Source of the DNA: Mastigamoeba balamuthi
Lineage: Eukaryota; Evosea; Mastigamoebida; Mastigamoebidae
Length of the DNA stretch: 64,000 bases
Reading direction: 5' to 3'
Assembly (NCBI GenBank): GCA_902651635.1
Contig: CACRSC010000010.1
Location: forward strand, 1,283,794-1,347,793
The first letter of the stretch is position 1, and the number at the start of each line of letters is the position of its first letter. Below, piece after piece: positions 11,481-22,724 of the stretch. Position numbers and translations under genes: made by a program. The notes below the pieces were generated by a model. The model was not told the origin of the DNA, ran no database searches, and saw only the letters and a list, made by a program, of their open reading frames with translations.

Positions 11481-11625
11481 GAGGAGCCTTACAAATAAAA
11501 AGTGGCAAATATCCTGACGTCAACAATGACGAAGATACACAGAATCACGCACCCCCCCAAAGTACTCCCTTTGTGGTGTGCTGTTCTCCCGTAAGGTCGC
11601 CGCGCGCGCCAGCGGACGCCACACA

Positions 11626-13689
11626 ATGTCGTCTCCACGCAGGAACAGCATCTCGGCGATGACCGGCATCGAGCAGGCGGACGCGGACACCCCGCGGGCG
11701 GCGCAGCGCTCACCGCCGCCTCAGAGGCCCCCGAGCCCCGAGCCCATGGACACCAACGACAACAGAGCCCCCGCGGCGATGATCGCCGAAGCCCTGGCGC
11801 TCTCGAGCGACCTCCGGGGAGCCATCTCCAGGCTGGGCCAGGCCCAGCCGAAGCTCGTGCAGAGATGCGCCGTCGTTCGTCGATTCTCGCGCAGCAAATT
11901 CGGAGACGGAATAAGCGATCAACTGACCCTGGGCGGGGCTCTCAGGCCAAGAACGAGGCGGAGAGGAACATGACGCTCCTGGGGGCCGAGGTCGCAATGA
12001 GGAACATGAGGATGACGCTGAGGCGGGAGCTGTGGGCGGCCCGCAGGATCTTCGACGAGCACTACCTGAGCCCCGCCGACCTCTTCGGCTGCCTCGATCT
12101 GATCGCGGCACAGCCTCCCCGCCCCGCCTTCCTCCCAGGAGGCGTCTGGAGCCCACTGACCTCACGAACCCCAGGAGCTCGAGTGGTCCACCAAGCAGCT
12201 CGTTGTCCTGTACAGAGAGGTGCTGGACATCAGGCGGCGCAACCCTCGCCCAGCGTGAGGCCGAGCCCTCGTGTGCTTCAGCAGTGCAACCTCACCCACC
12301 GTTCCCCAGGATGCTGCTGGCGGTAAACGCCCAGCCCGGCCCGCACGCTGTGGTCAAGGGGCAGGCGCTGACTTTCGGCCTCAAGCTGATCCACTCCCCG
12401 TCGATCGCCCTGTTGTACGCCGCACCCTCCGGCCGTCGGCGCCCTCTCTGAGCGCGGGTGTGCAACAGCGAGACACAGCCGGTCAGCACTGCGACTGTGT
12501 TCCTCGACAGGGAGGCTAAGATCAAGGCGAAGAAGTCGTTTTCGGTGCCCTCGGACTTCTGCGCCCACCAGAGCCAGGCCCTCGACCTCACCTTGAAGGT
12601 CAGCACTCCTCGTGTCGCCGCCTCTGCGGGGCTACCACTAATGTCCTCCAGAGCTTGTCGATGACCGTCAGGTTCACGACGGGGTCGAACATGAGGCCCG
12701 CGAGCCTGATATTCAGGGCTCCGGTGTCGTACGTGAGGTCCGACGGCTGCTGCCCGGCGCCTCTGCACACCACGGTTGAGAGCGAGCCCTGCGAGCCGCT
12801 CACGTGCATCTCCAACTCGTTTCAGTGGCACACCAGTGAGTGCGACCTCTTCCTCTGCGACCTTTTCGGATCGCGCATCTCCGTGTCCTGGGAGCGCCTC
12901 TGCAACGTCCTCCAGCTGCACTACCTCGTATGCTGCCCTCCCTGTTCCATGCAAGCGTCGACTGACCTCGTTTCCCCCACCTCCTCAGTGGGCTACGAAG
13001 CAGGGCAGGGGGGAGGTCGAGAGGCCGCTCACCACACGGGACTTTGAGTACCTGCGCCGCAAGTTCGAGTGCCAGACCGGCACGAGGCTCAGGCGCGACT
13101 GCGGCATGCGCGTGTGGGACTGGATCGGGGCCGCGGTGGAGAAGGTGCGCCACCAGAAGCACCTCGGGCGCCTCTGGTGCGACGGCGTCGTGTTCGGGAT
13201 GATCTCCAAGTCCGACTCGGAGGCTGTGCTCGAGGGAAGGCCCTGCGGCACCGCCCTGCTGCGCCTCAGCGAGTGCTTCCCCGGGAGGTACGCCCTGGCC
13301 GTCGTCGCCGAGAGCGGCGTCCGGCACGTGCTGCTCCGCGACACGGACTTGACCGGCAGCAGGCGCAGCATCCTGGAGCACCTGCTCGAGATGCCCGGCA
13401 TCAGGACGGTCGTCCTCAACACCACGGCATTCGAGGGCGAACAGGAGGTCGCTGTCCAGTCCTGGGTGCGCGCTAGCTCCCTCCTCGGTGGCCGTTGGGG
13501 TCGTGCTCGCTGCTTACGCTCCTGGCTGCGCCCAAGGCCGAGGTGAGGGCCATGTACTTCGGTGACCACCCCGGCACTACCGCGGTCGCTGGCTACGACG
13601 ACGTTCCCGCATGGGGCGGGCCCATCGAGGAAGAGAACAGGAACCTGTCGCCACTCCCCCCCACCCCATCGGACGACGACCCGATGTAG
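11626..13689 (+). CDS. STAT-family transcription factor with SH2 domain
   Basis: Eight exons fit best: 11626-11871, 11946-12107, 12175-12254, 12310-12414, 12469-12598, 12652-12927, 12989-13465 and 13537-13689, giving about 542 residues. Junction phases agree, although the first donor is uncertain and the second intron is GC-AG. The order follows STATs. There is a short helical region (RNMRMTLRRELWAARRIF), then an Ig-like DNA-binding domain with VVKGQALTFGLKL and EPLTCISNSFQW (compare the ISN..Q of metazoan STATs). A linker follows (RPLTTRDFEYLRRKF, VWDWIGAAVEKVR), then the SH2 domain (LWCDGVVFGMISK, GTALLRLSE with the phosphotyrosine-binding Arg). A C-terminal tail has a Tyr in AVAGYDDVPAW, the expected activation site. 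STATs dimerise through SH2-phosphotyrosine contacts, enter the nucleus and bind DNA. It is shorter than animal (750-850) and Dictyostelium STATs, mostly through a reduced coiled coil and no visible N-domain. Confidence 0.85.
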
Positions 13690-13817
13690 CCATCCCCCCC
13701 CCCGCCGCTGCGTACACCCTCGGCAATGAACCCAAGGTCCAGGAGCGACGAATAGACCTCCAGTGCCAACCTTGGCCAGAAACTCCTGTAGCCATTCCCT
13801 GGGGAGAGTCACTCGGG

Positions 13818-14078
13818 CTAGACAACGTGGCTGCTGGCCTCAGCAATCATCTCGAGCTTCTGGATGATCGAGTCGGCGCCGAAGACGAACTGCTCGCCGT
13901 CGCGGAGGCAGGGGACGAGGCGCTTGCCCGTGCTCCTCTCGACCTCGTCGAGCGACCGCGGCTCCCTGTCGACGTCGTGGCACCTGAGGCCGTGCACGGA
14001 CCTCGTCTGGCACCACTCGGACACCCTGCAGCACGCCGAGTTGCTCGGGTCGACGTACAAATCCAGCGCGGGCTCCAT
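13818..14078 (-). CDS. Stand-alone glutaredoxin/GST-N thioredoxin-fold protein
   Basis: An 86-residue frame starts at the ATG at 14078 and ends at 13818. It reads LDLYVDPSNSACCRV, then HDVDREPRSLDEVERSTG, then the cis-Pro loop KRLVPCLRDGEQFVFGAD, then IIQKLEMI. This is the complete beta-alpha-beta-beta-alpha N-terminal fold of glutathione transferases and glutaredoxins, including the VP turn and the following D-G. A Cys pair (ACC) sits where the active site is expected, rather than CxxC. No C-terminal GST helical domain follows. It could reduce or bind glutathione conjugates. The frame is open upstream to a non-ATG, so the start is chosen on the ATG and on an AT-rich leader (GAATCGCATTCAATTCG). 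Confidence 0.65.
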   Translation of the reverse strand: MEPALDLYVDPSNSACCRVSEWCQTRSVHGLRCHDVDREPRSLDEVERSTGKRLVPCLRDGEQFVFGADSIIQKLEMIAEASSHVV

Positions 14079-14186
14079 TTGCCGACAACGCTGCCAAGCA
14101 AGAAGTAGCAGCAACTTCAGGCACCGCTTCGAATTGAATGCGATTCAATCGACCGGGGAGTACTCCCAACGTAAACTCAAATGCTG

Positions 14187-15100
14187 CTACTGCGGGATTG
14201 CGAGGACCGTCTCCTCGAACACCCTCTCGATGTCAGACACCAGCGCTGCCAATGCAATGGATCAGCCGCGCATATCCCGAGCAGCTGCTCGCCGTCGTAC
14301 ACTGGAACTCTGGGTCCTGCAGCAGCTGGAGTATCTCGTCTCGAGTGAGCCCTCTTCTGAGCTCTCCCACGTCGGCCTGCGGGGGTGCGGCAGCCACGAC
14401 CGCGCGGGCTGTGCTCCTGGCGGAGGCTCCCCGCCCCCGGAGTGCCGTGCAGCACTCGAAGACGTGGGTCACGGTGTCGATGGCCTCGGAGAGGAGCTGG
14501 AAGTCCCTCCAGCAGCTCAGCCCCAGAAGCAGCTCCCTCCTCGCCTGCGAGGTCTCTGCTGGGACCTACGGGGGAGGAGGAGGAGACCGACGCCCACCTC
14601 GCAGGGCAGCACGAGGAGCAGGCGGCGCGTCCTGGCGCTGGCACGTGCGAAGGCCGAGGGGTCGACCACCACAGACTCCTGTCATGGACCCGAGTTTGCT
14701 GGAGGGACGCCACGTCGAGAGATGTCGTGTCGGCAGCGCACAAGGGGCTGCGACGACGACGACGACGACGGGCCCGAGAGCAAGACAGACAGGCGGAGGG
14801 AGCACGGGTCGCAGGCGACGACGAGGAGGACGCAGGGCTGCGTGACCCTGAGCCACGTGGGGGAGCCCGCCGGCCTGACGCAGTAGGTCACTCCCTCGAT
14901 GGGGTCCATCTGCAGGGCCTGTCGGTTGATTATCCTCGCGACTGCGCCACGTCCACGTGCGAGGCGACGTTGTGATGTGGCGTTCTGAGCAGCCACGGGT
15001 GGTCAGCACACGGACTGAACGGCAGACAGGTCGGATGGCCGAAGTTCCAGCACCAGAACGCGCGAGCCTTGTCTCTCTGAAGGGCGGCCCCATCTTTCAT
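14187..15100 (-). CDS. Hypothetical protein, five exons
   Basis: I reconstruct exons 15100-14951, 14918-14742, 14678-14598, 14565-14301 and 14245-14187. They total 732 nt, an exact 243 codons plus stop, with every junction in phase. Donors are GTGGCG, GTGCGC, GTGGGC and GTACGA. The first intron would be only 32 nt. The protein has a Cys/Trp-containing start (AFWCWNFGHPTC), a Ser run, a segment with two predicted helices (ELLLGLSCWRDFQLLSEAID) and a C-terminal helical end (LTRDEILQLLQDPEFQSLV, then SDIERVFEETVLAIPQ). No family is recognised. The last part slightly recalls the trimerisation helix of Dcp1, but the N-terminus does not match an EVH1 fold, so I do not name it. Confidence 0.55.
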
Positions 15101-15426
15101 CGCGGGAGATGTTAGCTTGCGATTGGCATCGTGACACAGCTGCGGTTCCCTTCTTGATGGCCCACGTGTGCCACATCACCGCAGATCGCATCAACGACGT
15201 TTCGCCCGGACGCCCGTACAGATTTCCATCCACGTGCTATGTGTTCCACGAAGCCGTTTTTTGACAGCTTTGCGGCGAGTCACCGAGGGTGATCGCAACG
15301 ACCGACGATCTCAAGCGACCGCAAATACGACAAGGCTGTGCGGGGGTATCAGACAGGTTTGTTTTGTGTACGGCCAACGAAATGAACACAACACTACCGG
15401 GAGCGACACAAGGGTGGGCGTGCGAC
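15101..15426. other. Intergenic region
   Basis: 326 bp between the 5' end of the five-exon hypothetical gene and the 3' end of KATNIP. No open frame with coding character and no RNA gene is seen. It should contain the hypothetical gene's promoter. Confidence 0.5.
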
Positions 15427-18400
15427 TCAGTACTTGGGAGCCGCCGGCGGGAGCTGGGGCGCCATGCCGTGCTGCATCATCATCTTGGCGCCAGCGCCCA
15501 CCGGCACGGCGCCGCCCATCATCAGGCTGCCGGGCTTCTCGCCCACCGCAGACGTCTTGGGCCGCTTGGCCGCGTGCGCAGCGCTCGCCTTCCTGGAGCT
15601 CGCGGGGATCATGACCTGCCTGTTGTTGATGAACTGCACGTGCTGGTCGTCGTCCGAGACGGCCAGCATCCTGCGGCGCTCGCGCTCGAAGATCCTGTCG
15701 TCGTTGGTGAACAGCACCGTCTGGCTGAGGTCCATCGCCTTGCCCGCCTGCTGCGGCGGCGGGGGGCTCTGCTGCAGCACGCCCTTGAACACGAGCACGT
15801 CGTCGGCAAAGAGCTCAAAGTCCTCGACGCCGCGGGCGGGCGTCTTGACGTAGTTCCAGAACTTGACCATGCCCAGCGCCACGGGCTCGTCGAACCAGAC
15901 GACGATCAGGTTCGCCTGCCCCGGCGTGAACGGCGCCAGCCACATGTGCATGTCGTTGAACGTGTCGTTCTGCCCGTCAAAGAGCTTGTCCAGCGTCCGC
16001 GGGTCGTTCTTGACGTCTGGCAGCACGTTGATGCTCCGCGGGATGGCCTCGCAGTCTGCGCCCGAGCAGTGTCCGCGTGAGGAACCGAATGTGCGGATTG
16101 CAATTGAATTTGCGGCAAAAATAGAACGCTGCTGCGGCGTGGCGTACTCGCGGTGGAGACGGGGAGCTTCTCTCCTCGCCAGTCGTACAGCTCGAGGCCG
16201 TTGAGGCCGACGAAGAAGGGGTCGCCCCACGTGGAGAGGAACACGAACTTGAAGACGAAGCCCGACGGCAGCAGCGGCATGTCGAAGCCCTGCCGCAGGA
16301 TCTCGGGCCGCGCTCGCTGCCCTCGCATCGCCTGCAGCTCCGGCGGCACCTGCACGGCGCTCGACCCCGCCCTCGCGAGCTCCGCGAGGTTCACGCACTG
16401 CCCAAAGTCGAACAGCGCGTCTCCCGACGACTGCAGGGCAAGGAATGCGTCAGCGATGCCCAGCAGTTGCTCACGCGACGCCAAGCCCAGCGAGAAAGCG
16501 ACGGGAAACGCGCGGAGAACCGACGCGAGAGAGGGCAAGAGGGTAGTGCGCGCCTTCCTGAGGAGGATGCCGTCTGCGGGGGTGATCTGCCTGTCGTCGG
16601 CGGTGATGACTACGCGCTTGGCGCCGCGGTAGCTGTCGTCGGGCGTCTTGTTGTAGTTCCAGACGCGCATGCACGAGATGCGGCGCGGGGCGTCAAAGGT
16701 GATGGCCAGCAGGTGGTCCTGGCCGGGCGTGAACGGGATCATCCACATGTGGTGGTCGTCTGTCGTCACGTGGACGCCGTCGATCAGCTTGTCGAGCGTG
16801 CGGTCGTCGCCCGAGCACTCGGGCAGCTCGTTGATGTCCTTGGGCGACGCCCACATGTTGGACATCTCGAGCGCGATGGGCTTGAGGTCCGGGTCGTAGA
16901 GCCGGAGCCCCGTGAGGCCCATGTAGTACGGGTCGCCCCACGTCTCGCGGAAGTTGAAGACCAGCCGCCGGACGGTCATCTCTGCGACGGCCTTGTTGGC
17001 CACCGAGGCGAGCTTGGCGGCCGCCGCGAGCGTGCTGTCCGAGACCGACTGCGGGTGCACCGCGGGCCTGCGCATGGCCTTGGTCATCGGCCGGCAGCCG
17101 TCGCCCATGAGGTCCTTGATGATCTCGTCGCGCGCGGCCTGCTCGTCGTCCTCGAGGTTGGCGCCCTGCGTGCTCGGGCGGTTGACGGGGTCGGCCCGCT
17201 GCTCGCCCTGCTGCGGCGAGCACGGGTCGTTGGCCTCGATCGCCGCGAGCACCGCGTCGTCGGTCGTGAACAGCACGTACTCGGCGCAGGCGTCGGCCCT
17301 GTGCAGGTTCCCGGGCGCCTTCTTGATCTCGCCGCGGAACACGACCTCGCCGTCGAGCGTCACCTCGACGTCGCGCGCCCCGCGGTAGCTGTGTATGCGC
17401 GACTTGTTGTAGTTCCAGAACCTCAGCAGCGACAGCGTCACGCGCCCGTCAAAGTCGACGGTGATCGTGTGCGACTTGCCCTCGGTGAACGGCGCGAGCC
17501 ACACGTGGTAGTCGTCGCACGTCCGGCTGACGCCGTCGACGAGCTTGTCGATCGTCCGCGGGTCGTTGCTGTAGCCCTCGAGTATGTTGATGTCGGGCGG
17601 GTCCGCGCGCAGCTGGCGCTTGACGTCGCCCAGCCGCACAACGCGCCCCGCCTCGTCGAACATGTCCAGCCCCGACAGCCCGATGTAGTACGGGTCGCCC
17701 CACGTCGACGTCATGTTGATCACCATCTGCTTCCCGCTTGGCATCTTCCCCGCTATGTACCTGCCCCAGCTCCGGCCGTCAGGCGACATACAAGGCGGCG
17801 CTCGAATCAGTTGATTTACGGGGGCTTTTTGGCGACGATGGGCTTGGGGATGGCCTGCTGCGACGACTGCTGCGCCTGGGGCGCGGGCGATACCGACTGC
17901 GGGGGCTGCGCGGGCTGCGACCCGCGCGGCGTGATCCGCTTGGGCTGGACAGGGGCCACGCCCGCCAGGGAGAGCTTCGAGACCCTCGCTGTGCCCTCGC
18001 CCACGGGCGCGGGGCCCGCGTGCACCTGCGCGCCGCCGCTGGCCTTGGCGTGCACGAGGTCTCCCTTCGAGCTCGACTGAAAGACCATGGCGCGGGCGCT
18101 CAGTCGCATGAAAGAAAGGCACAGCGATTTTTAACTGCGAAACCGCAAAAAATAACTGTAGCCCCGCGGAGATATGAAATTTGGGGATAAAAGGCGGTTA
18201 GTTTGCGCAGGTCTTGCATCTAACCGCAAATTTAATAAGCGGTGCGGGAACCTCTCGTGGACCGCGCGACCACAAAAAGACGGGAAAAGAGCAAGAAGGG
18301 CAGACCTCGCGGAGCGGCACATCACAAGCTCAGTACCCCCATTTTTTATCAAAAATGCCGTAAAACCGACAGGACGGGACAACGTTGACCACCACGCACA

Positions 18401-20262
18401 CCCACCCTGGTGAGAGCCCTGACGTTCCCAACGGGAACCGTGTAATTCGCGAGGAGCAATGGCGCCCATAAGAAGGGGTGAGAACAACTGCGCGTACAGC
18501 AGAGGTGGAGCGCCGGACAGACGAGGGCTCCTCCACGACTGTCGGTATGTACATGTCGTCAAACTCGAGCTTCGTCTGCTTCCCCCGAGCCTGCCCAGCC
18601 GCAGCCTGCTGCTGCTGCTGTTGCTGTGTGCCAGCGCCCACGACAGGCGCGGCGTTGGCGGCGTTGGCAGGCGCGCGGGTCACCTGAGCGGGCAGCACCT
18701 CGTCCCCCACGTCGTCGTCCTCGTCGAGGTCGATGTCGTCGCGCTTGCGCCGGGGGCTGCCGCCCGAGAGCCAGATCGGGGGCTTGTGCTGCGCCGTCGA
18801 CGCCACCGCCGACGTGCCCGACTCGCTCTTGAGCGTCGGTATCTTCGACCCCCCGCCCGAGGTCGTCTTGCGCCTCGCGGCCGCGCTCGCGGCGCCGTCC
18901 CTGGGCGTCCCCGCGGGGCTCTGCGTCGACGGGGACGCGGGCATCACGGGGCTGAGCTCCGAGGGCACGCTGCCGCTGCGCGTGCGGCCCTGGGACGAGG
19001 GGTCCGCGGGGATGACGACGGGGCTGGGCTTCTTGGCCGGGGCCGCGGGGCGCAGGCTGACGACCGTGGCGCTCTCGAGGGCCGGGTTGCCCGTGCCGCG
19101 CTGCAGGACGCCCTGCCAGACCACCACGCCGTCGAGCAGCACCTGCACGTCCTTGACGCCGATCGACAGCTCTCGCGTCCGCGAATTGAAGTTCCACAGG
19201 TGGACCTGGAAAGCAGTGTCAGAATTCCGATGAATTGAATTAAATTGGAATCCAGTTCGGCACCTGCGCGATTCCCTGGCCGTTGCGCGGGAGCTGCACG
19301 CTGAGCTCGAACAGGCGGTCGGCGCCCCCTCCGGGCACTCGGCACACGAACGACGCCCGCTCGTCCGCCCCGGGCGGCAGAGCGCTCTGCGCGACCAGCG
19401 CGGCGAAAGCTGCGTCGCCGGACGTGGGCGGCCTGTCGCAGCGCACGCACGCGGGGTCGGCCCTGACCCTGCGCCCGAGCTCGTCGAGCAGCTCGACGCG
19501 CCCGAGCCCGCAGAGCGTCGCGTGGCCCCAGTTGGTCAGCGCGCGGACCGTCAGGATCCCCGTCTTGACGACCACGGAGCGCGCAGAGCCCGCGGAGGTC
19601 GGCACCGGCACGCGGCCGTGGGCCTGGGGCGCTGCCGAGGCGGGCTGCTGCGCGGCCGGGGCCCGCGACGCCACGTTGAGGCCGAGGGACATCTTGGGCA
19701 TGTCCTGGCCCGCCGCGAGCGACTCCTCGCGCTCGAGCTGCTCGAGTACGCGCAGCAGGTACTTCTGCTTCTGCGGGTCGAGGTCGTGCAGCTTCTTCTG
19801 CAGCTGCTGCTGCTGCTGTGCGGGCGGCTGGGGGTAGACCGTTGGCTTGCTGGCAGGCGCCTGCTGCTGCTGCGGCTGCTGCGACGCTGCGGGCTGTTTT
19901 TGCTGGGGTCCGAGGTTCGATCCCGCCTGCGCGCCAGTTTCGAACTCGTCGAACACCTCCTCCTCCTCGCCGTCGTTGAGGCCGGCCAGGTCGTCGGGCA
20001 TGCCCCAGCTCGACGCCAGGAGGCTCGCGCGCAGCCCGCGCAGGTTCGCCCCGCTGAGCTCGACCGTCGGCAGGTCCGCGTCGCTGTCGTCGCTGCCGAG
20101 GACGTTGTCCTCGAACTCGTCGGCGACGGCGCTGCCCTCGCTGCACTCGTCGTCGACGACGTCGTCCGCGGGCTGCTGGTCGGGCGTCTGCGGGACGGCC
20201 GCGGCCGCCTCGATGCCCTCGAGCTCCTCGAGCAGGTCGTCGTCGATGCTGCCCGCGATCCC
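15427..20262 (-). CDS. KATNIP: KATNIP (katanin-interacting protein, KIAA0556) homologue
   Basis: Exons on the minus strand are 20262-19264, 19205-18540, 18076-17820, 17760-16554, 16430-16148 and 16055-15427, 1346 residues plus an unlocated 5' exon. The N-terminal half has acidic and polyQ regions, then LTNWGHATLCGLGRVELLD and LWNFNSRTRELSIGVKDVQ with LDGVVVWQGVLQRGTGN. The C-terminal half has three repeated DUF4457-type units: STWGDPYYIGLSGLDMF, ETWGDPYYMGLTGLRLYD and STWGDPFFVGLNGLELYD. Each is followed by an NDPRTxDKLxDG and a WLAPFT or WMIPFT motif and an FWNY/VWNYNK motif. KATNIP binds microtubules and katanin at the basal body and is linked to Joubert syndrome in humans, so the organism should have cilia or flagella. 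The 463-nt AT-rich segment 18077-18539 can be an intron (phases agree) or could separate two genes: an ATG at 18088 or 18109 lies next to it. The 16431-16553 intron starts with GC. Confidence 0.85.
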
Positions 20263-21636
20263 CTGCGGAAGATACGAATATCCCCGCGCCGCGGCGCAGA
20301 ATATTGCGGAGAAGGAGCGCCGGGCGCACACACGCGGCGCCGCGCGCGCGCGGGGCAACGCGGAGACGTTAGAAATAAAGCCGCCGGTTTTCAAAGTATG
20401 ATGAATTCGTGTCGCACTGCGGGGCGACCGCCCGGGGAACCGCCTGCGGGAGACTGCGGGACTGACGTGAAGCGCACGCCACCCTTCTTGCCTGTGCCGG
20501 TGGTCGGAGGCTCGGGTGAGCTTGGGTTTCGCAGAGGGCGCGCTGCGATCGGGAAATAGATCTCAAAATAGCGGCCCGGCGCGGATCCCGCCACGGCGGG
20601 CGCGCCAGCACGCGGAGAGCGGCGGGGGTACGCGACAGAGGCGGGGGCGCACCGTTGTCCATGTGTCGGTGCGGTGGTCGCGCGTCCTGTGACGCTTGGA
20701 CGCTCTCACACTATTTTTAGATATGCCCGATTTTCTGAGATATCAATTTGTTCTTCGATGCAATCTGACTCACGGTGCCACCCCGCAGCAACACCCCCGT
20801 AGTCTGGCTCAGGCCCGCGGGACTTGCTGCAACTCGGAAATCTCATCCGCCGCGGCCGAGCCATCCGGCCAACACCCGAGGGGCAGAACGGAGACTCCGC
20901 GGACCCTCGGCACTCTCTCTGCGGAACCCAGTGGGTCATCACTGCCGCGCAGTCCTCGACGCAACGGCCTTGACGCTACTCCTGTCCGAACGTTAAAGAA
21001 CAAGATGGGCCAACTCGCTTTTGCTAGCCAGCCCCAGCAGACAGGCCCCACCCGCCCGACACAGATGGCAGCTTCTCTGGCTGTCCCCGCTGTGCAAGAT
21101 TTCTGAGGCGAGAGACCCAGATGCGAAAATGCGGCATGCGCTCTGTGCTGGTGCGGGAGGCACAGACCTCGCCAACACCAGTTTGTAACTGAGTCGAATG
21201 AAGTGGTGGCACCAAAGGCTCGCGACACCGAGGGATTGGGGGGGGGGGACGTTGACAGGCGCAGGCCGGCGGTGACATAAGTGAATACCGGCTGCTCGCG
21301 TGAGGTCTGCGGGACAACCTTTGCTTTGTGGCGTTTCCGTTTGAGCGTGCGGCTCGTAACTGGTAGTCACAATTGTACGGAAAAAAGCAGGGAAATATTG
21401 TGTGGGATGCCGGGTTGCCTGCCACCGCGCTAGCAGTGGCGCAGCTCACATCCTCGGGCTTCCCGAACCCCCGGAGTGCTAAGGAGCACCGCAGGCAATT
21501 CCTCAAGCTGGCGTGGACGAGGCATTTCCTCTTAGCAGCCCCAATTTCTGCGGGGTGACGTGGTAGTGTGTTCGTATCTGCAAGATAACCTTTTCAGTTG
21601 TAATAACCACGGGCTCAACCAAGTAAATACTCATCG
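20263..21636. other. 5' region of KATNIP and intergenic DNA
   Basis: The first recognised KATNIP exon is preceded by an intron end (CGTATCTTCCGCAG), so at least one 5' exon must lie here. An ATG at 20662 with a following GC-rich frame (MDNGAPPPLSR) is a candidate, but its splice donor is not clear. From 20700 to 21636 I see no gene I can support, although short plus-strand frames occur near 21000 and 21373-21558. Confidence 0.45.
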
Positions 21637-22724
21637 ATGAGGCGGCGGGAGACGTATGCGATCATTCCGCCGGACTGCAAGAGCGTCTCCTTCGAGGGAG
21701 GATGGCTCGTTGGCGGTGCGCGCAAGCTGCTTCGCGTTTCCCCACTCCTGGGTTCTTTATTCTCAACATAATTCGAATGGGCGAAGACGAAATGCAGGTG
21801 GAGAGGCACGCACAAGGCGCAGCCACGGTGAAGCTGCGGTCCCTCGGGCCAGGCGATGTCGCGCGGGTAGCGCAAGTGATCGGGGCGAGCAAGTCTCTCG
21901 AGTCCGTGACGGTTCAAGGTCCGATAACACAGATTATTTTGTGACCAATTGATCTTATCCCCGAGATACAACCTCTTACACACTGTTACATGCAGGTGCA
22001 CAAATGAACGAAGCAACGACGTGCTTCACCGAGGCTGTCAGGATGAACACAGGGATTCTGAGCCTCACACTGATCAGTATGGAGCCCTTACCACACTCAG
22101 GCCTCTCACAAACCCCCTCGTAGACTGCACATTGTGTGTCCAGAAGATCGCTGAGCTCATCGAGATGACGACAACGCTCGAAGAGCTTTCTCTCAAAGGT
22201 ATGGACCCCGTTTCTGTACACACGCATGCACACCAGACGCATCAGAATGCGGCCTTGTGTGCTCGGATGTCGCACAGCTGGCACAAGCGCTGAAGCAAAA
22301 CAACTCCCTGAGATTCTTCGGAGTCCCCTGTGCGTATTGTTGCTGTCCTTCGAGCTGTTCCTTACCCCTGCCGAGCAGCAAACAAGATCGGACCCCTTGG
22401 AGCATTCATTATTGCCAGCGTTCTCCCCCACACCGAGAAGCTCACCCAACTGGATCTATCCGGTACACAGTAACACTCGAAATTGTGCTTACATAAGGTG
22501 CCTATCACCCAGGGAACAAGATCGGGACAGTGGGAGATGCTGCGGTGATGTACGCTTCTTTCAAATACGGCAAAGAGGTGGTCACTGCAGCTGCCCTCGA
22601 GAACGTGAATAGTGGCACTGGGGGCAGGCAGCCCTCGTCCTCGTGGAGAAGGGGTGTGCCTGCAGGCATAGGGCTGAAGGAGCCTGCGTTCAACTTCCTT
22701 TCACACAAGATTCCTTCCATATAG
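21637..22724 (+). CDS. Leucine-rich repeat (RNI-type) protein
   Basis: Seven exons: 21637-21735, 21798-21918, 21996-22076, 22124-22198, 22246-22329, 22379-22462 and 22513-22724, totalling 756 nt and 251 residues. Every junction closes in frame. Repeats read GPGDVARVAQVIGASKSL, EATTCFTEAVRMNTGIL, VQKIAELIEMTTTLEELSL, VCSDVAQLAQALKQNNSL and GPLGAFIIASVLPHTEKL, then LTQLDLSGNKIG. These are 28-residue repeats like those of ribonuclease inhibitor and NOD-like receptors. Introns of 46-77 nt fall at the same point of each repeat, after the first base of a codon. There is no signal peptide, NACHT or other domain, so it is probably a small cytosolic binding protein. The coding DNA is less GC-rich than its neighbours. 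The last exon after the repeat is the least certain part. Confidence 0.75.

Noticed and set aside
12144-12174. 31-nt GT-AG intron in the STAT gene
   Set aside because: A 67-nt GC-AG intron (12108-12174) fits the same phase, removes a Pro/Gly-rich stretch, and shares its GCAC start with the proven FAAL intron.
16467-18080. Plus-strand open frame of 537 codons opposite KATNIP
   Set aside because: Composition dominated by Arg, Val, Asp and Gly from the complementary strand; the minus strand shows clear KATNIP repeats.
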